64,000 nucleotides of DNA from JACJYC01 sp964558465 (GCA_964558465.1 CAZLEF010000013.1:40058-104057), one strand, 5' to 3'. Shown: positions 48,668 through 57,338, counted from the first letter of the stretch. Program-made: numbers and translations. Notes: generated by a model from the letters alone, not told the origin.

Positions 48668-49369
48668 CTAAACATTTTCCATTTCACGCAAAAACGCCTC
48701 CTTATACGTCCGCCCCACCGGGATCTCCACCCCGCCCAATTCCACATTTTGGGCCGACCAGGCCGTGATCTTGTTCCGCCCCACAATAAAGGATTTGTGC
48801 ACCCGGATGAACCGGTCGGCGGGTAATTCCTCAAAAAAATTACCGATGGAGGTTTTGGTCATAATCTTCTGGCCGGCCGATACGATCCGGACGTAATCCT
48901 TTATGCCTTCGATATACAGAATGTCGTCGAGTTGGATTTTCAGGGTCTTCCGGTCTGCTTTGACCATGATAAAAACCGGCGGTTCGGCCGAGGCGCCTAC
49001 CTGGGCATCTGCCTGAAGCCCCAGAAATTTATCGATGGCTTTCACAAATCTTTTGAAGGGGATGGGTTTGACGAGGTAATCGAGCACATCCAGGTCGAAA
49101 CCCTCCACAGCGTATTCCCGGTAGGCGGTGGTGATGATGACCTCCGGCTTGTGTTGCATAGATTCGATCAGTTCCAGTCCGGTGATTTCCGGCATTTGGA
49201 TGTCCAGAAAAAGCAGGTCGGGCTGCAGGGCCCGGATCTGGGAAAGGGCCTCCACCGCATCGGTGGTTTTCCCGCAGACTTCAAACCGGGCAAATTTCCC
49301 CAGGTGCTGTTCGATGACATTGAGCGCCAGCGGCTCGTCGTCGACGATATAACATTTATATTTTTTCAT
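48668..49369 (-). CDS. LytTR-family response regulator
   Basis: The 233-residue protein has a receiver domain with the acidic pair D10-D11, phosphoacceptor D56 (LLFLDIQMP) and K in DYLVKPIPF, and a C-terminal LytTR DNA-binding domain (LDDILYIEGIKDYVRI, RFIRVHKSFIVGRNKI). It is the partner of the sensor kinase at 49356, overlapping it by 14 bp, as in LytS/LytR pairs of Bacteroidota. Its target is unknown. It is convergent with the STAND-TPR gene, with 8 bp between the stops. Confidence 0.95.
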   Translation of the reverse strand: MKKYKCYIVDDEPLALNVIEQHLGKFARFEVCGKTTDAVEALSQIRALQPDLLFLDIQMPEITGLELIESMQHKPEVIITTAYREYAVEGFDLDVLDYLVKPIPFKRFVKAIDKFLGLQADAQVGASAEPPVFIMVKADRKTLKIQLDDILYIEGIKDYVRIVSAGQKIMTKTSIGNFFEELPADRFIRVHKSFIVGRNKITAWSAQNVELGGVEIPVGRTYKEAFLREMENV

Positions 49370-50441
49370 CCCTGAATCGGATTTCCAGGTTGACCTGATA
49401 GGTTTCCGGTTCGTCCCGGATGTTCAGCCGGTGGCTGCCCGGATAAAGCAGTTCCAGCCGCTGCCGGATATTCTGCAATCCGACGCCGCCGGAAACCGTG
49501 GCATGGCCGCGGCCTTTCTTTTTGCTGTTGGCGATCTGAAAAATGAGTTTTTGGTCGTCTGCCTGGAGGCTGATGTTCACCCTGAACAGGCCGTCCTTTC
49601 CGGGGCCGCCGTGTTTGAAACAGTTTTCGGCAAACGGCAACAAGATCAGCGGCGCTACCTGGACGGCGTCGTTTTTCAGGACGATTTCCTGGTCGATCTT
49701 CAGTTTTTCTCCGTATCGCAATTGCTCCAGACCGGTATAATTCTCCAATAATTCCACCTCCCTGGCAAGCGGTACTTTTTCCATCCCGGCCCGGTACACC
49801 AGGTAATCCAGGAGTTCGGTCAGCTTGAGGATGCTGTCGGCCGTCAGGTCGGATTTTACCAGCGCCAGGCTGTAGATATTGTTGAGCGAATTGAATAAAA
49901 AATGAGGGTGCAACTGGCCTTTCAGCAATTTGATCTCGGCCTCGGCCTTCGCTTTGACCAACCGTTCGTTGAGCTGTTGTTTCTGCCGGTAATCGCCGAT
50001 GATGTAAATGCAGACCGCCAGCGCAATGATGGAATAATCCCGGATGATGTTTTTCAGGGCTTTGGACGGCGGCATTTGATAATGCTCGTTGAATGTGAGA
50101 TAGTTCACCAGCTCCATCCATTCGATCCGGGCAAAAAACACAAAAATCGCCGCGACCAGCACCCAAAACAAAAATGCCGCCCACCGGTTCGCCTTCAGGT
50201 ACCTGGGTACTGCAAACATCGCGATGAAGTAGGTGGGCAGGATCAGGACCGGCAGGGACAAAAAGGTAGACCAGAAAAACTGCCCGTTTTTAGCCAGTTG
50301 CAAATGCATCATATTGGCAAAATACTCCGAGGCTACATACAGGAACCAGAAAAGGATATGTACGGCCAGTACCTGCATGTTGACCCCCGTCCGGATCGCT
50401 TGGGTTTGATGTATCGTCATTTCCATGCCTGAAAGAAACAT
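49356..50441 (-). CDS. LytS/YehU-type sensor histidine kinase
   Basis: The 361-residue protein has four predicted TM helices (about residues 22-40, 54-80, 88-110 and 128-147). The His_kinase domain follows, with the phosphorylated His in LKGQLHPHFLFNSLNNIYS, and then an ATPase domain ending in GVGLQNIRQRLELLYPG. It has no separate extracellular sensor domain, so sensing is probably through the membrane part. ATGs at 50441, 50426 and 50420 are alternative starts. Its 3' end overlaps the LytTR regulator gene by 14 bp. Confidence 0.94.
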   Translation of the reverse strand: MFLSGMEMTIHQTQAIRTGVNMQVLAVHILFWFLYVASEYFANMMHLQLAKNGQFFWSTFLSLPVLILPTYFIAMFAVPRYLKANRWAAFLFWVLVAAIFVFFARIEWMELVNYLTFNEHYQMPPSKALKNIIRDYSIIALAVCIYIIGDYRQKQQLNERLVKAKAEAEIKLLKGQLHPHFLFNSLNNIYSLALVKSDLTADSILKLTELLDYLVYRAGMEKVPLAREVELLENYTGLEQLRYGEKLKIDQEIVLKNDAVQVAPLILLPFAENCFKHGGPGKDGLFRVNISLQADDQKLIFQIANSKKKGRGHATVSGGVGLQNIRQRLELLYPGSHRLNIRDEPETYQVNLEIRFRDEKI

Positions 50442-50750
50442 CGGTTTTTTAGTTCATGCAGCATTTGTATATCAACGGTTGTTTCCGGTAGCGCAACAAC
50501 CGGTTTGGGGGTATTTCGAATCAACTACTTGCCGTTATTGGGTTGAAATCTAAACGGCAATGCGCCTTGGCGTGGCCCGCAGGCGAATCGGATAATCGAA
50601 ACATTCGAACCAATCGTTAATCGATCAATATTCCTCAAATTCCCTCAAACCCTGCTCTTCATCCCCTGCATCATGTATTAGATCTACTTCAGCAAACTGG
50701 CCTTCAAAATAGGCATAAGTTTGCAGAAATTCTTGTTCACCAAAAAAAGA
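50442..50750. other. Intergenic region between the sensor kinase and a small secreted protein
   Basis: This divergent region of about 309 bp holds no convincing gene. It contains an 8-bp perfect inverted repeat, CGGTTGTT (50476-50483) and AACAACCG (50495-50502), 35 bp upstream of the kinase ATG, a possible operator. It also contains the -7 element TAAGTTTG (50716-50723) for the rightward gene. A 92-codon leftward frame from 50903 overlaps the secreted protein gene and is not credible. Confidence 0.5.
50716..50723 (+). promoter_or_regulatory. -7 promoter element of the small secreted protein gene
   Basis: TAAGTTTG matches TAnnTTTG and lies 28 bp before the ATG at 50751. The element includes the TTG at 50721 that would otherwise be a start codon, which argues against the longer frame. 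Confidence 0.45.
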
Positions 50751-50756
50751 ATGATT

Positions 50757-51179
50757 ATGAAAAACACAATCCAGCAAGTGTTGCTTTCCGCGGCGGTAAT
50801 TTTGATAACCTGCTCCTTTACCGGCAGTCCGGTAGCCGAACCAGCGCCTTTTGGCGGAGCTTATGTCGTTTTTGCCGGCAAATACGGCGGCGAGATCACC
50901 CAAAAAGAATTGGCGGGGCAGCGGGAATTGGGCGTAGACGGCTGCGCACGGGGCTCCCGGATCTTTCAGTTTACGCTGTCGGTCACTAAAAAGGGAAATA
51001 CCGCTGTATTTACGAGCAAATCCAACCAGTTGACTGCCGAAATGGTGAATTCACTGAAAAGCTTGGCCCCCGGCGATGAGTTTGAATTCAGCAAAATGAA
51101 GGCGTATCTGCCGAATGGCAAAGACATTACCGATGTGCATGGGCGGAAATTTGTGGTGAAGTCCGGTTCGACAGTCTGA
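50757..51179 (+). CDS. Small secreted protein resembling the GldM C-terminal domain
   Basis: The 140-residue protein has a signal-like segment (TIQQVLLSAAVILITCSFTG) and a single domain with GGEITQKELAGQRELG, RIFQFTLSVTKKGN, FTSKSNQLTAEMVNSLKSLAPGDEFEFSKMKAYLPNG and VVKSG. The order of elements recalls the C-terminal domain of GldM, a periplasmic T9SS/gliding motor protein, but here it stands alone. That likeness is by memory and modest. ATG at 50751 is an alternative start. Three direct GACCAC(C/T) repeats follow the stop (51178-51198). Confidence 0.75.
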   Translation: MKNTIQQVLLSAAVILITCSFTGSPVAEPAPFGGAYVVFAGKYGGEITQKELAGQRELGVDGCARGSRIFQFTLSVTKKGNTAVFTSKSNQLTAEMVNSLKSLAPGDEFEFSKMKAYLPNGKDITDVHGRKFVVKSGSTV

Positions 51180-51198
51180 CCACCGACCACTGACCACT
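51178..51198. repeat. Three 7-bp direct repeats
   Basis: GACCACC, GACCACT and GACCACT follow one another without spacer, starting inside the stop codon of the secreted protein gene. They resemble the CAGTC-rich low-complexity sequence at 27223-27296 in style. Confidence 0.6.
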
Positions 51199-51206
51199 TT
51201 GAATGG

Positions 51207-52388
51207 TTACAAAACCGGGTATTTAAACTTCGACTGTAAAACCACCCGCTGCCCGGTATCACCCGACTGCCTGGCCGCCTCTATAATTTCCAGCACGTGG
51301 AGGGCATGTTCCGCAGCGATCAGCGGTTCTTTGCCCTCCACCAGGCTTTCTGCGATCACCGATGCGCCCTGCTCCCACACATAGCTGCCGGTATCGGTGG
51401 CGAATCGTTCGCCGTCCGGGTCGTCCCACGACCAGGCGAGGTCCACGCCAAAAGGCGCCCAGTCGTATCCGACGAGGCTCATATTGCCGCCCGAACCCCA
51501 AATGATGATCGTTGGCCTTTCCTGCCCTTTTCCTTCGTGACCAAACGGGTCGAAATAATTAAAGCCGCATTGCACGTGGGAGATCACCCCGGCGCCGTGA
51601 TCCATCAGCACCATCGCGTTGTCTTCGGCTTCCACCCGGATCGTTCCTTTGTTGTCAACGGTCCGTTCGGGCGTGACGATGCTGGTCATGGCCATGACGG
51701 ATTTGGCAGGGCCCAGCAGGCCGGTCAGGGTGGCGAGGTTGTAGACGCCCAGATCGGGCAAACTTCCCCCTCCTTTTTCATAAAAAAATGCCGACCAACC
51801 CGGACCGGTATGGCCGTAGTGGGCGTGTGCGGCGGCCAGTTTGCCGAGTTTGCCCTCGTTGATCGCCCGGGCCATGAAGGCAAATTGCGGACTGTTCACC
51901 ACCGCAGGCGCCCCCCAGATGCGCAACCCTTTTTCGATGGCCAGGTCGAGCAAGGCCCGGCCTTCGGCATACGTATTGGCCATCGGTTTTTCGCTCCAAA
52001 CGTTTCGGCCCGCCAGCAACGCCAGCCGGTTGAGCCGGCCGTGTTCCTGCATATCGGTCAGGTTGACCAGCAGGTCGAACGGCGCGCCGGCCAGCATCTG
52101 GTCGATATGCGGATAGTGGTTTGGAATCTTATATTTTTTGGCCTGGTTGAGCGCCCTTTCGGGAATAATATCGCAGGTACTGACCAATTCAACATACGGA
52201 GAAGCCGACAAATGCGGCAGATACATGTTGGAAACGCTCCCGCAGCCGATCAGGCCGATGCGGATCTTGCGGTTGGGAAGGTACAACCCCGTAGCTTTGC
52301 CGATCACGGGGGAGAGGATGGAGGCAGCGCCGAGAACGCCGATGGTTTTTAAAAAACGTTTCCTGGTGAGTTTTTTATCGTTGCTCAT
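51207..52388 (-). CDS. Gfo/Idh/MocA-family oxidoreductase with twin-arginine-like signal
   Basis: The 393-residue protein begins with a Tat-type leader (TRKRFLKTIGVLGAASIL). An NAD(P)-binding Rossmann fold follows (IRIGLIGCGSVSNMY), then the EKP motif (VWSEKPMANTYAEG) and the C-terminal substrate domain. Family members oxidise or reduce sugars and cyclitols; exported Tat types are common in Bacteroidota. It starts 19 bp after the D-hydroxyproline dehydrogenase gene and is the last gene of that operon, although no step of the pathway needs it. The frame extends to 52421, but the ATG at 52388 is best for the Tat leader. Confidence 0.9.
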   Translation of the reverse strand: MSNDKKLTRKRFLKTIGVLGAASILSPVIGKATGLYLPNRKIRIGLIGCGSVSNMYLPHLSASPYVELVSTCDIIPERALNQAKKYKIPNHYPHIDQMLAGAPFDLLVNLTDMQEHGRLNRLALLAGRNVWSEKPMANTYAEGRALLDLAIEKGLRIWGAPAVVNSPQFAFMARAINEGKLGKLAAAHAHYGHTGPGWSAFFYEKGGGSLPDLGVYNLATLTGLLGPAKSVMAMTSIVTPERTVDNKGTIRVEAEDNAMVLMDHGAGVISHVQCGFNYFDPFGHEGKGQERPTIIIWGSGGNMSLVGYDWAPFGVDLAWSWDDPDGERFATDTGSYVWEQGASVIAESLVEGKEPLIAAEHALHVLEIIEAARQSGDTGQRVVLQSKFKYPVL

Positions 52389-52407
52389 ATTTTTTATTTT
52401 GAGCTTG

Positions 52408-53649
52408 TTAAAATCGTTCAACGCAAAACAAATCTAATAAAATTCCGGGTGTTTTACCTATGGTAACATCTGCAACGATCTTTCCCGTAGCCGGTCCCAA
52501 ACTCAACCCCATCATCGCATGCCCCGTCGCCACGATCAGGTTATCATACTTCCCGGACCGGCCCAGATAAGGCAATCCATCCGGCGAACAGGGCCGGAAA
52601 CCGTGCCAGACATTTTTCAGATCGGCATCCTCCGTCCGGATATCCGGATAATAAGCGGGTATGGATTCGGCAATGGCCTGGAAACGCGGCCGGCTGACTT
52701 TGTTGGAAAGCCGGCTGATCTCCAGCGTGCCGCCCACCCGCAGGTCCTGCCCCATGGGCGTAACCGCCACCCGGGCTTCTGTCAGAATGGTGGGAATTGC
52801 CGGCCTTTCGCTCAGCCCCGGCAGGGTGACGGAATACCCCTTACCGTCCTGCAACAGGCAGTTGATACCAATATCCCTCAGCAATTGTCCCGACCAAACG
52901 CCGGCGGCCACCACCACCTGTTCACAAGGGATGCGCTCACCGGCCAGGGTATGGATGGCCGTTATTTTTCCGCCGGACGTTTCCAACCCTTTTACCGCGG
53001 TATTGCAATGAAAGACGACTCCCGCGTCCCGCAGCCAGGCCTCCAGTTGATTCATTAATAAATTGGGGTACAGGTGGGCGTCGCCTGGATAAAAAACGCC
53101 GCCCAGCACATCGGTTTTTGTCCCGGTTTCTACTTTTGTTACGCCTGCTTTGTCCAAAATACGGGCTTCAATGCCCAGGTGGTGGGCAATTTCCGCCGTT
53201 TCGGCTTCCTCCCGGCCCACTTTTTCAGTTTTATACAACATCAGCAGCCCTTTCTCTTCAAAGGCGAATTCAAAACCGGGAGTAGCCGCCATTTCTTTGT
53301 ACAAAGCCTTGCTCAACTGGTGGTAATCCCGCAAAACGGGCATCGCACGGTCCACCTTTTCCTGGCTGCATGCCCGGTAAAACTGCCACAACCACGAGGC
53401 CAGTTCCAGACTCGCCACCGGCTTGATATAAAACGGACTCCTGGATTTGAACATCCAGCGGATCCCTTTGGCAATAACCCCCGGCGCCGCCAGAGGGATA
53501 AAATGACTGGGCACGATCATGCCGGCATTACCGTCTGAAGCGCTGCCGGCGCGCACCTGATCGATGATCTCCACTTCATACCCTTCCTTCCGCAAATAGT
53601 AAGCGGAACACAGGCCGATGATTCCGCCGCCGATAATATGTATTTTCAT
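52408..53649 (-). CDS. FAD-dependent D-amino acid (cis-4-hydroxy-D-proline) dehydrogenase
   Basis: The 413-residue flavoprotein of the DadA family has an N-terminal FAD motif (HIIGGGIIGLCSAYYLRKEGYEV), SDGNAGMIVPSHFIPLAAPG and C-terminal GFRPCSPDGLPYLGRS and ATGHAMMGLSLGPATGK. In the neighbourhood of a hydroxyproline epimerase, a DapA-like deaminase and a semialdehyde dehydrogenase, it is best read as the enzyme that oxidises cis-4-hydroxy-D-proline to the pyrroline intermediate, passing electrons to the respiratory chain. It lies 60 bp downstream of the epimerase gene; a near-perfect 18-bp direct repeat sits in that gap. Confidence 0.9.
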   Translation of the reverse strand: MKIHIIGGGIIGLCSAYYLRKEGYEVEIIDQVRAGSASDGNAGMIVPSHFIPLAAPGVIAKGIRWMFKSRSPFYIKPVASLELASWLWQFYRACSQEKVDRAMPVLRDYHQLSKALYKEMAATPGFEFAFEEKGLLMLYKTEKVGREEAETAEIAHHLGIEARILDKAGVTKVETGTKTDVLGGVFYPGDAHLYPNLLMNQLEAWLRDAGVVFHCNTAVKGLETSGGKITAIHTLAGERIPCEQVVVAAGVWSGQLLRDIGINCLLQDGKGYSVTLPGLSERPAIPTILTEARVAVTPMGQDLRVGGTLEISRLSNKVSRPRFQAIAESIPAYYPDIRTEDADLKNVWHGFRPCSPDGLPYLGRSGKYDNLIVATGHAMMGLSLGPATGKIVADVTIGKTPGILLDLFCVERF

Positions 53650-53651
53650 GG

Positions 53652-53690
53652 AAATGCAAAATGTAAAAGAAAAAATGCAAAATTTAAAAG
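53652..53690. repeat. 18-bp direct repeat upstream of the D-hydroxyproline dehydrogenase gene
   Basis: AAATGCAAAATGTAAAAG (53652-53669) and AAATGCAAAATTTAAAAG (53673-53690) differ at one base and are spaced 21 bp apart, two helical turns. They lie directly before the leftward ATG at 53649. They may be a regulator site or simple AT-rich expansion. Confidence 0.6.
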
Positions 53691-53709
53691 TAAAGACGTC
53701 CTGATAAAT

Positions 53710-54711
53710 TCAAATTACCTGGAAACCAAAAGCATAGGGGTCGTCCTCATCATCGATGATGATCTGGTTGTATCCGGTTATTCGGGCCCAACCTTCGATG
53801 CCGGGGATAATGGCAGGGTAGGGGCCGCAGGTGGTTTCCGATTCCACCGTGCCCCGGAACTGGCTGCCGATGATGCTTTCGTGCACAAAGGTATCGCCAG
53901 GTTTCAGTTTCCCTTTGGCCGCCCATTGCGCCATGCGGGCCGAGGTGCCGGTGCCGCAGGGGCTCCGGTCGATGGCTTTGTCGCCGTAAAAAACCGCATT
54001 CCGGGCGTCGGCTTCCGGGCTGAGGGTGTCGCCGGTCCAAAGCATATGACTCAACCCCCGGATCCTGGGGTCGAGTGGGTGATTGAATGTATATTTTTCA
54101 TTCAAACGCCGGCGAACCACCGGGCTCCAGGAAATCAACTGGCCGGCAGAGAAAGCCTGCAACCCCGGGAAATTCTCCTGCGGATCCACGATGGCGTAAA
54201 AATTGCCGCCGTAGGCTACATCCACTTTGATGGCGCCCAGGTCGGGGCATTCCACTTCCAGGTTTTCCAGGTATAAAAAGGAGGGGACGTTGATCAGTTT
54301 GACCGACCTGATTTTTTTGCCTTCCTGTTTATACGTGACCAATACCAGACCTGCGGGGGTTTCCAGGCGAAGTTGTCCAGGCGTTTTTGGAATGACCAGG
54401 CCTTCTTCCAGGGCGATGGTCACCGTACCGATCGTGCCGTGGCCGCACATTGGGAGGCAACCGCTGGTTTCGATAAAAAGCACGCCGACGTCATTCGCCG
54501 GATCAACCGGCGGGTAGAGAATGCTACCCGACATCATATCGTGGCCACGGGGTTCGAACATAAGGCCTTTCCGGATCCAGTCGTAGTGATCCAGGAAATA
54601 AAGCCTGCGTTCCCCCATGTTCTTGCCTTCGAGATGCGGGCCGCCGCCCGCTACCAGCCGGACCGGGTTGCCGCAAGTATGGGCGTCGACACAAAAAAAA
54701 GTCTTTCTCAA
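53710..54711 (-). CDS. 4-hydroxyproline 2-epimerase (proline racemase family)
   Basis: The 333-residue enzyme converts trans-4-hydroxy-L-proline to cis-4-hydroxy-D-proline. Both catalytic cysteines are present: PMCGHGTIG and DRSPCGTGTS. The N-terminus FFCVDAHTCGNPVRLVAGGGP is typical of hydroxyproline epimerases; proline racemase itself differs here. The start is the TTG at 54711: it gives the family's MRKTFFC-type N-terminus and overlaps the aldehyde dehydrogenase stop by 4 bp (TTGA). The open frame continues upstream to 54807, but only over the dehydrogenase gene. Confidence 0.93.
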   Translation of the reverse strand: MRKTFFCVDAHTCGNPVRLVAGGGPHLEGKNMGERRLYFLDHYDWIRKGLMFEPRGHDMMSGSILYPPVDPANDVGVLFIETSGCLPMCGHGTIGTVTIALEEGLVIPKTPGQLRLETPAGLVLVTYKQEGKKIRSVKLINVPSFLYLENLEVECPDLGAIKVDVAYGGNFYAIVDPQENFPGLQAFSAGQLISWSPVVRRRLNEKYTFNHPLDPRIRGLSHMLWTGDTLSPEADARNAVFYGDKAIDRSPCGTGTSARMAQWAAKGKLKPGDTFVHESIIGSQFRGTVESETTCGPYPAIIPGIEGWARITGYNQIIIDDEDDPYAFGFQVI

Positions 54712-56303
54712 TTCCCGCTGTTTTGGGTGAATACTCCGTTTACCGTCCGCCAGATGCCCAGTGGATTTTCCTTTTTCAAGGCGGCAGGCAGCAACATATC
54801 GGGGCAATCCTGATAGGCTACCGGCCGGACAAACCGGCGAATGGCCGTTGTGCCCACTGAAGTGAAACGGCTGTCGGTAGCGGCAGGGTAGGGGCCTCCG
54901 TGTTGCATGGCCGGGCAGACTTCCACACCGGTCGGCATGCCGTTGAAGATCAGGCGGCCGACCTTGCTTTGCAACAGGCCGATCAGGTCGGTATAAGCGG
55001 TTAACTCCGGTGTTTCGCCCCAGACAGACGCTGTTAACTGGCCCTTCAAAGCTGACACTGCGGTTAAGAGTTCCTCCCGGTTTTTACAGCGCACAACCAG
55101 GGTAAACGGACCAAAAATTTCTTCGTGCAAATGGGGGTTGCCGGTAAAGGCGGCCCCGGACACGGAGGCAAATGCCTGCCGGGCTTGCAACTGATGGGGA
55201 TCGGTTTCTCCCGGCCATTCAAATTCTTTGCCAACCCCGGCCGCTTCGAGCAGGCCGCTTTTTTTATGTTCAAAACTGCGGTGGATGCCTTCGTTCAGCA
55301 TAGTGCCGGGCGATATTTCGGAAAAGGCCGTTTTCAAACCGGCAAAAAAGGACTCCACCGCCTCGTTTTCTTCCACAAAAACCAGCCCGGGATTGGTACA
55401 AAACTGGCCAACCCCCAGGTTGACGGACCCGGCGAGTTGACGGGCTATAAAATCACTTTTTTGCGTAAGATATTGGGGTAATATAATCACAGGGTTTACA
55501 CTTCCCATTTCTGCAAAAACGGGGATGGGTTCTTCACGCCGGTTGGCGAGGTCAAAAAGCGCCTTGCCGCCGCGGAAAGAACCGGTAAAAGCCACTGCTT
55601 TGGTCAACGGGTGTTGTACCAGCAATTGACCGGTTTTAAACCCGTCTCCGTTCAGGGAGGAGAACACGCCGTCGGGCATGTTACACCGTTCGGCGGCTTT
55701 GCGAACGGCTTCAGCGACCATCACATTTGCGCCAAGGTGGCTTTCGTGCGCTTTTACCACCACCGGGCAGCCGGCAGCCAGAGCAGATGCCGTATCGCCG
55801 CCGGCAGTGGAAAAAGCCAGCGGAAAATTGCTGGCGGTAAACACGATAACGGGTCCGATTGCCGTCAGCATACGCCGGATATCCGGTTTGGGCGCCGGCT
55901 GCCGGTCGGGCTGGGCGGTGTCGATGATGGCTTCTACCCAGGATCCTTCCTCGAGCAGTTGGGCAAAAAGGCGGAGCTGGCCGCAGGTCCGGCCGCGTTC
56001 GCCGGTTACCCGGGCCTGTGGCAGGCCGCTTTCCTGCATGACCCGATTGATGAGTTCTTCACCCAAGGCTTCAATTTCTTCGGCGATTGCCCGGAGGAAA
56101 ACCGCTTTTTCCTGCCCGCTGGTGTGCCGGTATTCCATCCAGGCCTGCAGGGCTTTGGACATGGCCCGTTCAACTTCCGAATCCGTTGCAGCATGGAATT
56201 CACCTTCAAGTGCAGTCAACCCCTTTGGATTAAAAGCTTTCAATATCTGGTCGCCTTCCGAAGACCATTCGTAACCGATCAGATTTTTTCCGAGTTGAAG
56301 CAT
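54708..56303 (-). CDS. Aldehyde dehydrogenase, 2-oxoglutarate semialdehyde type (NADP+)
   Basis: The 531-residue protein of the AldH superfamily has the Rossmann region (GPVIVFTASNFPLAFS), catalytic Glu in VFAEMGSVNPVII and catalytic Cys in LGVGQFCTNPGLV. The length and SNFPLAFSTAGGDTASALAAG signature match the 2,5-dioxovalerate (alpha-ketoglutarate semialdehyde) dehydrogenases. In this operon it oxidises the semialdehyde to 2-oxoglutarate, the last step of hydroxyproline breakdown. It overlaps the epimerase gene by 4 bp and follows the deaminase gene by 10 bp. Confidence 0.93.
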   Translation of the reverse strand: MLQLGKNLIGYEWSSEGDQILKAFNPKGLTALEGEFHAATDSEVERAMSKALQAWMEYRHTSGQEKAVFLRAIAEEIEALGEELINRVMQESGLPQARVTGERGRTCGQLRLFAQLLEEGSWVEAIIDTAQPDRQPAPKPDIRRMLTAIGPVIVFTASNFPLAFSTAGGDTASALAAGCPVVVKAHESHLGANVMVAEAVRKAAERCNMPDGVFSSLNGDGFKTGQLLVQHPLTKAVAFTGSFRGGKALFDLANRREEPIPVFAEMGSVNPVIILPQYLTQKSDFIARQLAGSVNLGVGQFCTNPGLVFVEENEAVESFFAGLKTAFSEISPGTMLNEGIHRSFEHKKSGLLEAAGVGKEFEWPGETDPHQLQARQAFASVSGAAFTGNPHLHEEIFGPFTLVVRCKNREELLTAVSALKGQLTASVWGETPELTAYTDLIGLLQSKVGRLIFNGMPTGVEVCPAMQHGGPYPAATDSRFTSVGTTAIRRFVRPVAYQDCPDMLLPAALKKENPLGIWRTVNGVFTQNSGN

Positions 56304-56313
56304 TTTTTTTGTT

Positions 56314-57225
56314 TTACAATTTCAGATAATCGGGCAAAACCGGTCTTGCGGCAAGGCCTTTTTTCAAAATATTCAGTACCCGCTCCCGGCCGGGGCCGGC
56401 CAATGGCATCCGGGGCGGCCGCACCGTTTCGGTTCCCAGGCCGGTCATGACTTCGGCGAGTTTGATGTTCTGCACCAGTTGCGGACTGAGATCCAGTTCG
56501 AGGATCGGCATAAACCATCGGTAGATTTCGGCGGCTTCCGCGATCCGCCCGGCTTTGGTCAGCCGGTAAATAGCCACTGTTTCGCGGGGGAATGCACAAA
56601 CCAGCCCCGCTACCCAGCCGTGGGCGCCCATCACCAGTTCTTCCATAGCGAGGGTATCTACGCCACAAAGAATTTTTAACCGGTCGCCAAACCGGGAAAT
56701 GATCCTGGAGACGTTGGACACATCGCGGGTGCTTTCTTTGACAGCCTGGATATTGTCTTGTTTGAGGAGCGTTTCAAACATGTCCAGGGTCACTTCGATT
56801 TTATAGTCCACCGGGTTGTTGTAAATGAGGATGGGCAGATCGGTATTCCGGGCAATATCCAGAAAAAAGTTCACCACTTCTTCATCGGTGGCCTTGTACT
56901 GCATAGGCGGCAAGGCCATCAGTCCCTGGGCGCCATGGGCCTGCGCGTCTTGCGCTACCTTGACGGCGGCAGCGGTGGAACGTTCGGCAATATTGACCAA
57001 AACGGGGATCTTGCCCCCGGCAGTTGCAAGGGAGGCCTTTAACAATTCCATCTTTTCCTCATGCAGCAAGGTGCTGGCTTCGCCAAGCGACCCTCCAATG
57101 ATGACGCCGTCAATACCGGCATCGATCTGGGCTGCCAGGTTTTTTTGAAAGGCAGGAAGGTCCAGTTGAAGATTTTCAGCGAATTTGGTTGTTAATGCGG
57201 GAAATACCCCTTTCCATTGGATCAT
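56314..57225 (-). CDS. DapA-family lyase, likely 1-pyrroline-4-hydroxy-2-carboxylate deaminase
   Basis: The 303-residue class I aldolase-type barrel has GGSLGEASTLLHEEK (substrate loop), PILIYNNPVDYKIE with the catalytic Tyr and the Schiff-base Lys in IQAVKESTRDVSN. DapA relatives include dihydrodipicolinate synthase, N-acetylneuraminate lyase and this deaminase. The neighbours make the hydroxyproline deaminase, which yields 2-oxoglutarate semialdehyde and ammonia, by far the best reading. It is the first gene of the leftward operon. No regulator gene is adjacent. Confidence 0.9.
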   Translation of the reverse strand: MIQWKGVFPALTTKFAENLQLDLPAFQKNLAAQIDAGIDGVIIGGSLGEASTLLHEEKMELLKASLATAGGKIPVLVNIAERSTAAAVKVAQDAQAHGAQGLMALPPMQYKATDEEVVNFFLDIARNTDLPILIYNNPVDYKIEVTLDMFETLLKQDNIQAVKESTRDVSNVSRIISRFGDRLKILCGVDTLAMEELVMGAHGWVAGLVCAFPRETVAIYRLTKAGRIAEAAEIYRWFMPILELDLSPQLVQNIKLAEVMTGLGTETVRPPRMPLAGPGRERVLNILKKGLAARPVLPDYLKL

Positions 57226-57271
57226 AGCAGTGTGGTTGTGCGGATTGGAAAATTTTTTGCGAATATAGGGA

Positions 57272-57298
57272 TTGTTGAAAAGTTATATCATAATTTTG
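57272..57298 (+). promoter_or_regulatory. Promoter of yebC
   Basis: TTG (57272-57274) and TAATTTTG (57291-57298) resemble the -33 and -7 elements, with a 16-bp spacer, slightly short. The leader to the ATG at 57339 would be about 35 nt. It shares the 113-bp divergent region with the hydroxyproline operon, whose own promoter I cannot identify. Confidence 0.4.
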
Positions 57299-57338
57299 CA
57301 CCGCTTAAAAAAATGCCAGAGAACCAAAAAAGTAAGTT

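Noticed and set aside
50625..50903. 92-codon leftward frame before the small secreted protein
   Set aside because: It overlaps the signal-peptide-bearing rightward gene and its promoter element, and shows no coding signature.
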